A stretch of DNA of 64,000 nt from Sulfidibacter corallicola. Lineage in GTDB: Bacteria > Acidobacteriota > Holophagae > Acanthopleuribacterales > Acanthopleuribacteraceae. This document shows positions 31,167-40,727 of the stretch, one piece after another. The stretch covers positions 8,054,256 to 8,118,255 of the forward strand of contig NZ_CP071793.1 of the NCBI RefSeq assembly GCF_017498545.1, in the 5' to 3' direction. The notes beneath the pieces are model-generated. The model was given only the letters and a program-made list of their open reading frames with translations. It ran no database searches and was not told where the DNA came from. Position numbers and translations under genes: made by a program. Each line of letters starts with the position of its first letter. Position 1 is the stretch's first letter.

Positions 31167-32861
31167 TCATCGGAACAGGCGGCTCTCGATGTCCCGGGCC
31201 GGCAGCGGTCGATAGTAGTAGAAGCCTTGGGCCCGATCCACGTTGAATTCCTTGCAGAGGCACTCGTGCTCCTCTGTCTCGATGCCCTCGATCACGATGT
31301 CCAGCTCCAGTGATTGGATCATGGAGATCAAACCGCGCAGCAACGAGAGCTCCTTGTGGCTCTGGTCCTTGCCGGGCATCAGCGATTTGTCGACCTTGAC
31401 CACGTCGATGGGGAATTTTCGCAGATAGGAAATCGAGGAGTAACCCGTGCCGAAATCGTCGAGCGCGATGTGGCAACCCATGTCGGCGAGGTTCTGGATG
31501 GTTTGGACGTTTTGCGAACATTCGTCCAGCAAGGCGGTTTCGGTCAGTTCGAAATCCACCAGGTAGGGGTCGATGTTGTGGACCTCGAGGTGGCGTTGGA
31601 TGAAGCTGGTGAGACCGACGTCCTTGAGCTGCATGGCCGAAAGGTTGATGGCCATGCGCAGCGGGTGGCCGTGGCGATCGTTCCAGCGCGCCAATTGGGC
31701 CAAAGCGTGCTCGATCACCCAGCGACCCATCTCGAGGATGAGTCCCGATTCCTCCGCCACCGGAATGAACTCCGCCGGGCTGCGGACGGCACCTTCGTAG
31801 TTCCAGCGGATCAGGGCTTCGAATCCGGAGAAGTGGCCGTCGTGCGGGTTGACGACCGGTTGGTAGTACAGTTCGAACAGGCCCTCTTCGAGCGATTGCC
31901 TCAGTTGGATTTCGGTTTGGTAGCGCTGCGAGAACTGAATCTGCATTTCGCCTTCGAAAAAACAGACCTGGTTGCGGCCCTGCTTCTTGGCGCGGTACAT
32001 GGCGATATCGGCGAATTTGAACAGCTCCTCGGCGCGATCGCAATTGTCGGGACAGATCGCGATACCGATGCTGGCCCCGGTCACGATCGAGTGGTTGCCG
32101 ATGATGAAGGGCTGTTTCAGGGCGGTGAGGATCCGTCGTGCCACGCGGTTCGCGTGGGAAGGGTGCTCGAGATTGGCCAAGGTGATGGCGAATTCGTCGC
32201 CGCCCAAACGGGCGAACAACTCGTTGTCGCGAAGGTACTTGCGGATGCGTTCCGTCAACGCCATCAAGAGCAGGTCGCCCACGTCGTGACCGTGGTTGTC
32301 GTTGACGTACTTGAAGTTGTCCAGGTCGATCAGGAGCAGGGCGACCTTGGAGTTGTGACGGCGGTTGTTGGCGACCGCCATTTTGAGGGACTCGTCGAAG
32401 AGGTAGCGGTTGGCGAGGCCGGTCAAAGGATCGCGTTCCGCCAGTTGCTTCACCTTTTGGTAACTCTGGAAGAGCTTGCGCTCCAATTCGAAGCGGGTTT
32501 GGGCGAACAGGATCGATCGGTGGAGGCGCGCCGGGGTGATGTCCATCTTCAACAGGAAGTCGTGAGCGCCCGCCCGCAGGCAATCCATGGCGAGGTCCTC
32601 GTCCTCGGAGGTGCTCATCATGACGATCGCCATGTAGGTGTCCTTGAATTCGTTGCGGAGCTCGAGCACCATTTCGATGCCGTCTCGTTTGGGCATTTTG
32701 TAGTCCAACAACACCACGTCGAACTGGTTCTGGCGCACCAGGTGCAGACCTTCGTCCACCGTCGGTGCCTCCATGGTGCTGCAGCCGCGGTGGTGTGCTT
32801 GAAGCGAGCGTTTGATGTGGGCTCGATCGATGGAATCGTCGTCGACGACCAAAACGTTCAT
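31167..32861 (-). CDS. Response regulator REC-GGDEF-EAL, cyclic-di-GMP turnover
   Basis: A 564-residue cytoplasmic protein. The receiver (1-120) has the acidic cluster VDDDS, phospho-acceptor Asp in LLDYKMP and a conserved Lys in FLLKMD. The GGDEF domain (about 140-300) keeps LGGDEF, so cyclase activity is plausible. The EAL domain (about 310-560) keeps FEALIRW, NLSAMQL, DDFGTGYSS, VDKSLM and EGIETEEH, so phosphodiesterase activity is plausible as well. Which activity dominates cannot be read from sequence. Its ATG overlaps the stop of the single-domain receiver gene by 4 bp, making it the output gene of a three-gene operon that begins with the CHASE histidine kinase. Confidence 0.95.
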   Translation of the reverse strand: MNVLVVDDDSIDRAHIKRSLQAHHRGCSTMEAPTVDEGLHLVRQNQFDVVLLDYKMPKRDGIEMVLELRNEFKDTYMAIVMMSTSEDEDLAMDCLRAGAHDFLLKMDITPARLHRSILFAQTRFELERKLFQSYQKVKQLAERDPLTGLANRYLFDESLKMAVANNRRHNSKVALLLIDLDNFKYVNDNHGHDVGDLLLMALTERIRKYLRDNELFARLGGDEFAITLANLEHPSHANRVARRILTALKQPFIIGNHSIVTGASIGIAICPDNCDRAEELFKFADIAMYRAKKQGRNQVCFFEGEMQIQFSQRYQTEIQLRQSLEEGLFELYYQPVVNPHDGHFSGFEALIRWNYEGAVRSPAEFIPVAEESGLILEMGRWVIEHALAQLARWNDRHGHPLRMAINLSAMQLKDVGLTSFIQRHLEVHNIDPYLVDFELTETALLDECSQNVQTIQNLADMGCHIALDDFGTGYSSISYLRKFPIDVVKVDKSLMPGKDQSHKELSLLRGLISMIQSLELDIVIEGIETEEHECLCKEFNVDRAQGFYYYRPLPARDIESRLFR

Positions 32862-33313
32862 GACGGTACTTCCTCCGGATCACTGGTTGCTTTGGGAAAG
32901 GGGAACTGGACGATTCTCCAGAAACCGTCCAATAGGTTGACGACATCGAGGAACCCTTTGCCCGTTTCACTCTTGATGAAGTACCCTGCGATATTGTGTT
33001 TGTAGCATTTGTTGATGTCCCGGTCGTTGTGGGAGGTGGTGAGCACGAAAACGATGCTGTCCTGGTAGGTGGGATCGTCGCGAAGCCATCGCAGGAATTC
33101 GTGGCCGTCCATGCGCGGCATCTTGATATCCATCATGATCAGGAAGGGAGCCGGAACCTGTCCCGTCGTCAGAAGTTCCTTGGCTTGTTGGCCGTCGATG
33201 GCGCGAATGATGGGATTGGCGATGCGGGCTTTGCGAAACCCGCGCTGAATGTCCATGGCGTCCACATCGTCGTCCTCGATGAGCAGCAAATGTACGTCGG
33301 CTGTTTTTTTCAT
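32858..33313 (-). CDS. Single-domain response regulator (Rcp1/CheY-like)
   Basis: A 151-residue receiver with no output domain. Features are the acidic cluster IEDDDVD, phospho-acceptor Asp in MMDIKMPRMDG, a conserved Thr in VLTTS and Lys in YFIKS. The long alpha4-side insertion and the IEDDDVDAMDIQRGF start are typical of small receivers paired with phytochrome-like or CHASE/PAS kinases. I place the start at the ATG at 33313, two bases after the kinase stop; a TTG two codons upstream would overlap that stop by 4 bp. It probably takes phosphate from the kinase and may relay it or act as a sink for the REC-GGDEF-EAL partner. Confidence 0.93.
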   Translation of the reverse strand: MKKTADVHLLLIEDDDVDAMDIQRGFRKARIANPIIRAIDGQQAKELLTTGQVPAPFLIMMDIKMPRMDGHEFLRWLRDDPTYQDSIVFVLTTSHNDRDINKCYKHNIAGYFIKSETGKGFLDVVNLLDGFWRIVQFPFPKATSDPEEVPS

Positions 33314-33315
33314 AT

Positions 33316-35874
33316 TCAACTCGCTTGTTCGGTAGGAATTGAGACGGTTCCTACTGGATTTTCATCCGCAATCTTCGGCCAGCGGACAATCATGCTGGTG
33401 CCGCGGACGCCGTCGGATTGGATGGTGATTTCACCTCCGTAGTGCCTGACGATCTTTTGGGTGATGGCCAGTCCCATGCCGCTGCCTTCCACCTGGTCGC
33501 GCGGCTTCAGGGTCTGGAACATTTCCAACGCTTTTTCCTGCAAGGCAGGCGGGATGCCTGGGCCGTCGTCGGCAACCGTGATCACGTGGTTACCGTCTTG
33601 GGATCGATACTGGACATCGATGCGACCCTGTTTTTTGTCGTGGTGTTTGATTGCATTGGAGATCAGGTTCCGCAGCATCAGCTCGAACGGCGTTCGCGGT
33701 AGGACCAGATCTACTTCGGGGGACCTGAGCGTGAAGGATTCGGAAACGCCCATCAGGTGGGCCAGATCTTCCACCATCTCGTGAAGGTTGAAGGACACCG
33801 TCGAGTAATTGGCGCGGCCGACACGGGAATACATCAGCAAATCGTCCAAGAGTTTCATCATTCTCTGAGAGCGGGACCGCAGCAGTCCCAAGTGCTCGGT
33901 CGAGTCTTCCGGAAGGATGCCGGCGCAATCCTCCTCGAGCCAGCCCACGATCTTGTGAATCGCGTTCAGGGGCGCCTTCAAGTCGTGGGAGGCGATATAG
34001 GCGAACTGATCCAGGTCTTCGTTGCTCTTCTTGAGATCGCGGTTGGTTTGCACCAATTCCTTGTTGCGGTGGCGCAACTCCTCTTGCAGTGCTTTCTCCA
34101 CTTGAATATCCATGAAATGACACACCGCACAGAGCGTTTGGTCCTGTGAATCGCGGACTTGGGCCGCGGAGAGCAGGCCCCACACCAGATGACCGTCCTG
34201 ACGCTTGAAGGGCGTTTCCTGAAGGAGGTTTTGGTTGTCGCCGACCAACAAACCCTCCATCTGGTGCATCAGGGTGTCCGATTTATCTCGCGGCAGGAAT
34301 TGAGCAAAGTGCATCCCGATCAGGTCGTCGCGGGTGTAACCCAGCCATGAGGCCAGTGCCTCGTTGACCTCGATGAGCTGGCCGACCCGGTTCACCATCG
34401 CGAACCCCGAAGACGATGCGTGCACCGCCGCATCCAACAACGCCTGTTGTTGGGCCATCGTTTCCTCCGCGCGTGCCTTCTCGGAAAGGTCGCGGACCGT
34501 GCCGATGAAATAACGCTCGCCGTGGGAGGTCGCCTCGTTGACCGCCAGCTCGATGGGGAACACTTCTCCCGATTTTTTGGTGGCTTTGACGATGCGGCGT
34601 TTGCCGATCAGTTTCTTTTCGCCGGTGCGAAGGTAGCGCGCCACGTATTCGTCGTGCTCGCTTTTGAAGGGCTCGGGCATGAGCCGGTTGACCGTTTGTC
34701 CGATGACCTCGTCGGGCGTGTACTCGAAGATGCGCTCCGCGGTTTTGCTGAAACTGAGAACCGTGCCCCTGGGATTGATCGTGATCAGGCCTTCCATCAT
34801 TTGGTCGATGGTGGTTTGGAGTTTGGTTTCGCTGTCCTTGAGGTCCTTGGTGATCGTTTCCGCCAGTCTGTCCGCTCTCTGGCCCGAATGACCGAGGATC
34901 AAGAAGAGGCAGACCAGCATGCCTTCGATCACGATGCCGCCCACCAGGATGAGGGTGGGCTGGAGGGTGCTGTAGCGCTGCCGAAAGAGTTCCGTGGTTT
35001 GAACCGCGAAGACCCAGGTACGGCCGTACATGGGGGTGGTGATCTGAGTCTGAAACAGCGGGTCGTCATCGAAATCGGCGGAATCGGAACTCAACTCGTC
35101 GTAAAGCAGATCGGCTTCGTCGAAGATGCGGATATTGACGAGGCGGTTGCGGTTTTCCAGGGTGCCTCTCATGAGCTTGTGCATGATGAACGGGGCGTAG
35201 ACCATACCTTCGAACCGTTTGCGGCGCTCGGTTTCCGTGTGGATGTTGCCCTCGCGAAAGTACGGTGCATACAACAGGAATCCCGGTGTTTTCTCTTCGT
35301 CCTGGACCAATACGATCGGGGCGGTTGCCTGGACGCGACCGCTGTCACGGGCTTTCAGGGCGGCCTCGAACCGGTGGCTTTCATGGGCCATGTCCAGGCC
35401 CACTGCCTGGCGGTTGATTTCCACCGGCTCCACGTAGGCGATCGGCCAGAACGCATCCTGATCGTGGTCGGGATGGATGTGAAAATCCGGCCGATGTTCC
35501 CGTTCTTTTTCCAGGTATTTCTCCAGTTGATCGGGCGTCACCCGGTGCACCACACCGATGCCGTTGATCCCGGGAAAACGGTTTTCGATGGAGAGCGTCG
35601 TGCTGAATTCTTTCCAGACGTTGACGTCGATGTCGTGCCCGTGGGACTGGATCGCGGCGACTCCGGCCCAAAGCGCTTCTTCGTATTTTTCCATGCGCTC
35701 GATGGTGAGCGCGACAATTTGACTGGATTGGAATTCGAACTGAAGCCGCCGTCGTTCCTCGGCTTCCCGTGAGGAAATGTGCCAGGCGCCCAAGGTGAGA
35801 AGCAGGGAGGCGGTCACTACCAACCAGTGGATGGGGCCCAATTTGCCGAGATTCAGATAATCGGGAATCTTCAT
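33316..35874 (-). CDS. Membrane sensor histidine kinase, CHASE-PAS-PAS-HisKA-HATPase
   Basis: About 852 residues. A membrane segment (14-31) leads to a periplasmic CHASE domain (about 50-290; FPGINGIGVVHRV is characteristic) and a second membrane segment (ILVGGIVIEGMLVCLFLIL). Two PAS domains follow, the first starting MMEGLITINPRGTVLSF. The HisKA domain has phospho-acceptor His in IASHDLKAPLNAI, and the ATPase has the N box ISNAIKHH, DDGPGIPP and GSGMGLAITQK. The ATG at 35874 was chosen because the protein begins MKIPDYLNLG just before the first membrane helix; the frame stays open 98 codons upstream, but that part has no protein-like features. It leads a tight operon with a receiver and a REC-GGDEF-EAL protein. 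The CHASE ligand is unknown (small molecules in studied cases). Confidence 0.93.
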   Translation of the reverse strand: MKIPDYLNLGKLGPIHWLVVTASLLLTLGAWHISSREAEERRRLQFEFQSSQIVALTIERMEKYEEALWAGVAAIQSHGHDIDVNVWKEFSTTLSIENRFPGINGIGVVHRVTPDQLEKYLEKEREHRPDFHIHPDHDQDAFWPIAYVEPVEINRQAVGLDMAHESHRFEAALKARDSGRVQATAPIVLVQDEEKTPGFLLYAPYFREGNIHTETERRKRFEGMVYAPFIMHKLMRGTLENRNRLVNIRIFDEADLLYDELSSDSADFDDDPLFQTQITTPMYGRTWVFAVQTTELFRQRYSTLQPTLILVGGIVIEGMLVCLFLILGHSGQRADRLAETITKDLKDSETKLQTTIDQMMEGLITINPRGTVLSFSKTAERIFEYTPDEVIGQTVNRLMPEPFKSEHDEYVARYLRTGEKKLIGKRRIVKATKKSGEVFPIELAVNEATSHGERYFIGTVRDLSEKARAEETMAQQQALLDAAVHASSSGFAMVNRVGQLIEVNEALASWLGYTRDDLIGMHFAQFLPRDKSDTLMHQMEGLLVGDNQNLLQETPFKRQDGHLVWGLLSAAQVRDSQDQTLCAVCHFMDIQVEKALQEELRHRNKELVQTNRDLKKSNEDLDQFAYIASHDLKAPLNAIHKIVGWLEEDCAGILPEDSTEHLGLLRSRSQRMMKLLDDLLMYSRVGRANYSTVSFNLHEMVEDLAHLMGVSESFTLRSPEVDLVLPRTPFELMLRNLISNAIKHHDKKQGRIDVQYRSQDGNHVITVADDGPGIPPALQEKALEMFQTLKPRDQVEGSGMGLAITQKIVRHYGGEITIQSDGVRGTSMIVRWPKIADENPVGTVSIPTEQAS

Positions 35875-36488
35875 TTGGTCTTCGTTCCGCGCTTGTGGCG
35901 ACTCTTTTCCGAGAGCCGCGCCTTGGTTCTGGCTGAGGTTGGGGTTGGCGATGGAGAGGAAGGATCTCTGAGGTAATGCGATTGCAGGGCGAAGGCGCAC
36001 ACGGGAGATCTGCCCATGCCGCGATTGGCCGGGTCGATTCTCATGGTCGCTGAAGGGCTTCCTCAAGTGGCTCGATTCAAATAGGGGGATTCCGTGCCAT
36101 CGCGGATCCCATCGAAGAAAAGGAAAAAGCCCAAGGCTGAAGGATCTCGATGAAGTTTCGGTCGGCATCCAAGGAATGGGTGCTTTACCGAGGTGGCCCT
36201 TTTACCTAGAGTCGCTTCATCGCCTGACCACTGAGATTGGGTCTCGCCTTTGGTTTTGTGGTCCTAACGGCTGTTTGAAGCTTGTTCTTTAATTTTTTAT
36301 TTTATTTTTTTATCTATAGTAACTGTCTTGACTCTTAAAAAAGAAATAACCAGGGATAGATGTGAAGAGTATGTTTTTGGATCTGGTAACTCTGGTGCGC
36401 TTACATGATTTGGCGAAAAATGTCGAATTTTCTCTTGTGAGGAGGGCTGGCTTCCCCTGGCGCGGGTACCGGCCCTCCCGGTTCTCGA
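35875..36488. other. Intergenic region upstream of the CHASE kinase operon
   Basis: About 610 bases. The part near 36280-36345 is very AT-rich (runs of T and A), unlike its surroundings, and could hold the promoter of the minus-strand kinase operon, but it is about 400 bp from the start. No gene or clear terminator was recognised. Confidence 0.5.
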
Positions 36489-37586
36489 TTAATGATCGAA
36501 GCTCATGGTGCGACCCGTGGGGCCGTCGTATTCGACCGGATGGGCCGCGATCCAGGCATCCACCTTTCCGCGCGGCACCCGTGCCACGGCCGCTTCTTCG
36601 GCCTCCGTGTCCCAGTAGGTGACGTAGGCGAATTCACCGTGCACGCCCACCTGGCGTTTCAGTCGTTCTCCATTCCATTCCTTTTTCACGACCTCGCCCT
36701 TGGGGGTCAGGGTCAGGAACCAATTCGTGTCGTCCGGTTTGCCGCGCCAGCGATCGACGATCAGGTTGCCGTCGGGGGCCAGGGTGAGGGAACGAATCGC
36801 GGGGAACTGTTCGGGGTAGATCTTGGTCCACTTGGTGCTGGCGCTGTGGCGTCCCTCGGTGTTTTCCTTGAATTTCGCTTCGGCCCAGTCTTCGTCGAAT
36901 GGGATTCGCTTCACTTTGTGCTGGATGGTCTGAACGATTTTCTTTTGGTCGAGGTCGATCACCTGGATTTTCAAATCGTGGACGTCGGTGAGGTAGATGC
37001 GGGTCCCATCGGTGCTCGGCACGATCCGCGGTCGGGTGCGAATGGGATTGTAGACGCCGATACTTTCAGTGCCGTTGTTGGTGACGGAAAAGCCTTGGTC
37101 GTTGCCGACATCCGCGACGGTACAGAGGGTGGTCACCGTTTCGAAGGTTTCATCGGCCCAGACCAGTTCGTTCTTCTCGACGGCCTCGCCGAAGTTCTGC
37201 CAGGTGCCGTAGACCCACCCGCTGCGGACCTTGATCAATTCCAGGCCTCGGTTGGGGGCCGACCAGCGTTTCACGAACTTGCCCTTCTCGTCGAAGAGGC
37301 TGATCTGGCCGTTGTTGACGTCGAACACGTAGAGTTGGCGATCCTGGACCCACATCTGGTCCGGATAGATGAATTCGCCGGGGCCTTCGCCCTTGCCGCC
37401 GATGGTTTTGCGAAGGGTGCCGTCGGGCCCGTAAAAGCGGATGGTCGCTTCGGGGAAGGCCAGCACGTACAGCGAGCCGTCTTCGGAAACGAGGGCTTCA
37501 CTGAGGCGCAGGGGTTGGTAGACGCCGGTTTCGGTGAAATGGGTCGCATCGATGGCGAGCATGCCAACTAAGAGAATGAGGGTCAT
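36489..37586 (-). CDS. Secreted 6-bladed beta-propeller protein, function unknown
   Basis: A 365-residue protein with a short hydrophobic start (MTLILLVGMLA) that could be a signal peptide. The body has beta-propeller features: GSLYVLAF, IGGKGEGPGEF, LYVFDVNNGQISLFD, RIYLTDVHDLKIQVIDL, GNLIVDRW. The GKGEGPGEF motif is typical of the NHL-like 6-bladed propeller proteins common in Acidobacteriota and Bacteroidetes, whose function is not known. A GGGAGAAC ribosome site precedes the ATG. It stands alone, with AT-rich DNA downstream and a repeat-rich stretch upstream. Confidence 0.85.
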   Translation of the reverse strand: MTLILLVGMLAIDATHFTETGVYQPLRLSEALVSEDGSLYVLAFPEATIRFYGPDGTLRKTIGGKGEGPGEFIYPDQMWVQDRQLYVFDVNNGQISLFDEKGKFVKRWSAPNRGLELIKVRSGWVYGTWQNFGEAVEKNELVWADETFETVTTLCTVADVGNDQGFSVTNNGTESIGVYNPIRTRPRIVPSTDGTRIYLTDVHDLKIQVIDLDQKKIVQTIQHKVKRIPFDEDWAEAKFKENTEGRHSASTKWTKIYPEQFPAIRSLTLAPDGNLIVDRWRGKPDDTNWFLTLTPKGEVVKKEWNGERLKRQVGVHGEFAYVTYWDTEAEEAAVARVPRGKVDAWIAAHPVEYDGPTGRTMSFDH

Positions 37587-38171
37587 GTTGTTCTCCCGGG
37601 TCGAAATGGAAATGGGGTTCTAATGTAGATAGTCGTTCGCAACCCGGAAAAAGTGGTTCGCATCATCGAAAAAATTTAAAAACGGTGGATTGACCGCGAC
37701 GCCAACCGGGATGTCGCCTGGCTGTTCAATCCCTGGGGGGTTTCTTGAAAAGAAGTGTTTTGTCCACGAATCACACGACAGGACACGAATAGGATACTCC
37801 CGGCCTCGATCTCCAGGTCATCAGAGACGTTTCTCGGGAACCGGGAAGTCCCTGTCCACTAAAAACACGAAAAAACACGAACAGGATACTCCGGAGATTG
37901 CCTCTGCAGTGAATCGATCGGTTTTTCGAGTAAGGGCTAAGTATACATCTTGTTACTTACCAGAATGTTATACCTGTAAGCCGAGGTTGGTCCATCAGCT
38001 CCCAGCAAACCAATCTGCCAGCCCGGGAACGCGAGGGTCGAAGAAGGGTTTTTCGTGTTTTTTCGTGTATTTAGTGGACAGCCTTTTTGATGTCCGAGAC
38101 CTGACGCCTGATCGCTGAAACCGGGCCCATCCAGACGAGCCAACACGGCACCGTTTCTGGATGGGCACCGA
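37587..38171. repeat. Repeat-rich intergenic region with CACGAA-type elements
   Basis: Contains two direct copies of a 40-bp element at 37761-37800 and 37853-37892, both beginning TGTCCAC and ending CACGAA(t/c)AGGATACTCC. A third copy in inverted orientation lies at 38051-38080 and matches the 37853 copy at about 28 of 30 positions. The pair 37853/38051 therefore bounds about 230 bp with inverted ends. Open frames crossing these elements are artefacts. Confidence 0.75.
38127..38165 (-). terminator. Hairpin downstream of the nitrilase-like gene
   Basis: Arms GCCCATCCAGA and TCTGGATGGGC pair over 11 bp around a loop of about 18 bases, 7 bases beyond the stop of the minus-strand gene ending at 38172. 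There is no T tract on the transcribed side, so it may be a factor-dependent terminator or an RNA stability element. Confidence 0.4.
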
Positions 38172-40508
38172 TTAGAAGAAAAGCGATTTCCGTTGTTCCT
38201 GTTTGACCAACTTGTTGTATCGCTTGGTGAGTGATTCGAGATTTCGCTCGAGAGGACCCATACCGTTGCAATTCAAGTCGTGGATTTTCTCGGTGATCTT
38301 GGATTTGGCGGTACTCGTATCGTGGTATTTCACGTCGCCATTGAGGGCCAGAACCTGTTCATCCTCGTTGAGCCGCTTGAGGATGTCGCTCTCGTTTAGG
38401 GTGATCGCTTTTTTAAATTTCTCCAAATGGTCCATTTGTTCCTTGACGGGCTTCATCTTATCTTGGATGTCTTTCATTTCCTTTTCGAGTTGGTCAATGA
38501 GGCCCTTGTTGGTGTCGTCGTCGAACGAGTCGATGTCCGATTCCTTGGATCGCGTCAGGTGTTGCGGCATGCCGATTTCGACGGAGTAATGCTCCATTTT
38601 GCCAATCGGGAGTTTCTGTCCCATGGTGTTCTGCTCCATCGTGTTCATGTCTTTCATCACGAAGCCATCCTTCTGGCGGTCCACCACCACGCTGAAGGGA
38701 TCCAACAGGCCGCCGCCGTCCTTGTCTTTCGGTTTGTAGAAGGTGTCGCCGCTGTAGCCGTCGTTGACGCTCACGCCTTGAAGGCCCATACCGAACTTCG
38801 ATTTCATCGACTCTTTTTTCACCCCGCCCGAGGAAACGGTCAGGAGGTCGGGCTTTTGTTCTTTGGACAGATTTTTGTCGACGAAATCGTGGTAAAACCC
38901 GGAGCTGTAGTCCAGACAGATGCCGACCCCGATCGTGACTTCGTTTTTTTGGGATTGAAACAGGTAGTCTTGGGGTTTGAGACCGGACTTTTTCGTTTTG
39001 TCCAAAACCTGCTTTTTGGAATCACTGGGATTGGTCTTGGTCTTCTGGGACTGGGCCAGGTGGTGGGGGAAGTCCTCCTTCAGTCTGCGATTGAATCTTT
39101 CCCCCTCGTGAGATTGGTCGTTGTAGATCTTCAAGTCGATTTCCGACATGGAGGCTTTGGGGACCAACTTCATTTTGCCCTCGGGCCCGCCTTCCAAGAC
39201 GATGGCCTGGTTGCTGACGGTTTTGAAGGCGGTACTCTTGTCCCCGATACTCATTTTGATACTGGCCCGCTTGCAGGCTTTGAAATGAAACTGGCGAGCC
39301 TTGTCTTCCATGGAGAAGGGTGCCACGGTGGTGCGATAGAACTTCAACAGCGATTTGACGTTCTTCACCTTCTTGCCACCCTTCAGGAAGAGCTTCTTGA
39401 GACCCTCGAGGTCTTCGGTTTTCATGCCGTTGATTTGGTCGTTTGTCAGAAAGGGCTTCATGAACTTTTTCAGCTCTTTTTTCGCCTTTTGTTCGTCCGG
39501 TTCGTTCATGGCGCTGACAAAGGCCTCTAAATGGCTGTCCTTGACCTTGCACTTGCTACTCAGAAGGAACAGCGAGTTTTGAAATGCCTCTTCGTTCTGG
39601 AGGCACTCCTTGACGTCGGAAATGGCTTTTTGAAGCAGTACGCTTCGGTCGGTGTCCGAATTGTCGTTTTTCAGCAACTCTCCCAAGGCCTTACCTACGG
39701 AGGCCAAGAGCATGCGTTCCTTCGAGTCGGCCTTGTCGTAGTTCTCCTCCTTCAGACTGGTGGCCGCCTCGTAGGCCTTCTCGAGTGCTTTGTCTTCCAA
39801 GCCCAAGACGTCTTTGAATGCCTCCTGAATGGTTTCGATATCCGAGGACTCGAGCGGCTTGATCGATTCGGGCTGGTCCTGGGTCATGATGGTGCCCAGC
39901 AGGAACACCGTATTTTTGAACTTCTCGTCCTTGGCCTTCTCCTGGATGTATTGCAGGGTTTGGGTCTTCAGGTCTTCATCGCAGAAATCGCCGAACTTGC
40001 TCCAAAAGAATTCCGGCAGGGTGAAGATCTTCACCGTGCCCTTACGCTGGTCGACCATGTTGTTGTCCATCAGGTCGCCGTAGGCCTTGAATACTTTGTC
40101 CGCTTTGAGCTTCATGTTGTCGAGGTTGTTCTCGAGGTTGGGTTTTTCGACGGTATCGACGCGGAATTGAACGACCTGCATGCGTTTGGTCGTTTTGCGA
40201 ATCTCGGTTTTGATCGTCGGTTTCTTGGGAGACTTCCTCTTTTTGGACTTTTTGCTGAGCTTGGGGGACTTGTCCTTCGAGACTTCCTTGCTGCCCGATT
40301 TCGATTTGCGCACCTTCTTCGATTTGGTCAGGTTCTTGTTCTCGAGAGAAGGGGTCTTGTCCACATTCTTTGACCTGATCTTTTTGGGTTTCGTTTTGTG
40401 GTCTTTTCTTTTGTTCCGGGTTCTGGAGCGGGTCTTGGAGGGGCGAGTGCTGATCGTTGGATCCTGGGAAGTCTGAACTTTTGAACGGGACGAAACGGGA
40501 CTGGACAT
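38172..40508 (-). CDS. Lys-rich protein with divergent nitrilase-like core; candidate type III effector
   Basis: A 778-residue protein I cannot name. The first 20 residues are Ser/Thr-rich; residues 20-110 are very rich in Lys, Arg and Ser. A possible carbon-nitrogen hydrolase (nitrilase) core follows: Glu166 in VKIFTLPEFFW, the strand NTVFLLGTIMT, Lys451 in LVPKASMSE and Cys531 in VTIGVGICLDYSSG, matching the order and spacing style of a Glu-Lys-Cys triad. About 250 mostly helical residues are inserted between Glu and Lys, longer than in ordinary nitrilases. The ATG has AAGGAG seven bases upstream. The next gene upstream on the same strand encodes a CesT-like chaperone, the arrangement of effector/chaperone pairs. 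Codon choice is richer in AAG/TTC and lower in GC than the NRPS genes. Enzyme assignment is inference. Confidence 0.75.
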   Translation of the reverse strand: MSSPVSSRSKVQTSQDPTISTRPSKTRSRTRNKRKDHKTKPKKIRSKNVDKTPSLENKNLTKSKKVRKSKSGSKEVSKDKSPKLSKKSKKRKSPKKPTIKTEIRKTTKRMQVVQFRVDTVEKPNLENNLDNMKLKADKVFKAYGDLMDNNMVDQRKGTVKIFTLPEFFWSKFGDFCDEDLKTQTLQYIQEKAKDEKFKNTVFLLGTIMTQDQPESIKPLESSDIETIQEAFKDVLGLEDKALEKAYEAATSLKEENYDKADSKERMLLASVGKALGELLKNDNSDTDRSVLLQKAISDVKECLQNEEAFQNSLFLLSSKCKVKDSHLEAFVSAMNEPDEQKAKKELKKFMKPFLTNDQINGMKTEDLEGLKKLFLKGGKKVKNVKSLLKFYRTTVAPFSMEDKARQFHFKACKRASIKMSIGDKSTAFKTVSNQAIVLEGGPEGKMKLVPKASMSEIDLKIYNDQSHEGERFNRRLKEDFPHHLAQSQKTKTNPSDSKKQVLDKTKKSGLKPQDYLFQSQKNEVTIGVGICLDYSSGFYHDFVDKNLSKEQKPDLLTVSSGGVKKESMKSKFGMGLQGVSVNDGYSGDTFYKPKDKDGGGLLDPFSVVVDRQKDGFVMKDMNTMEQNTMGQKLPIGKMEHYSVEIGMPQHLTRSKESDIDSFDDDTNKGLIDQLEKEMKDIQDKMKPVKEQMDHLEKFKKAITLNESDILKRLNEDEQVLALNGDVKYHDTSTAKSKITEKIHDLNCNGMGPLERNLESLTKRYNKLVKQEQRKSLFF

Positions 40509-40597
40509 ACGAAAACTCCTTTTAACCTAAAGTGTGCGATTCGGGTGGATGTTATCGTGCAAGATGTTGGAGCGAAACGTGTTGGGGCGAGCGGAAC

Positions 40598-40614
40598 CGT
40601 ACTTGGAAAGTACG
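40598..40614. other. Perfect small hairpin between chaperone and nitrilase-like gene
   Basis: Stem CGTACTT/AAGTACG with loop GGA lies in the 219-bp gap between the two co-oriented minus-strand genes. It could be an attenuator, an mRNA processing site or a repressor site; nothing distinguishes these. Confidence 0.3.
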
Positions 40615-40727
40615 TTGAGCATCGCCACAATACGTTGCAGCCCAGCAGGTTGTGCGGGGTTCGGCCATCCGATAACGCCGCCAAGAATCGCTCAATTTAG
40701 GTTTTGATCAATTCATCACGGGTTCGA

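Noticed and set aside
37937..38271. Small open frames between the propeller gene and the nitrilase-like gene
   Set aside because: They read through the CACGAA-type repeats and a hairpin, so the coding potential is an artefact of the repeats.
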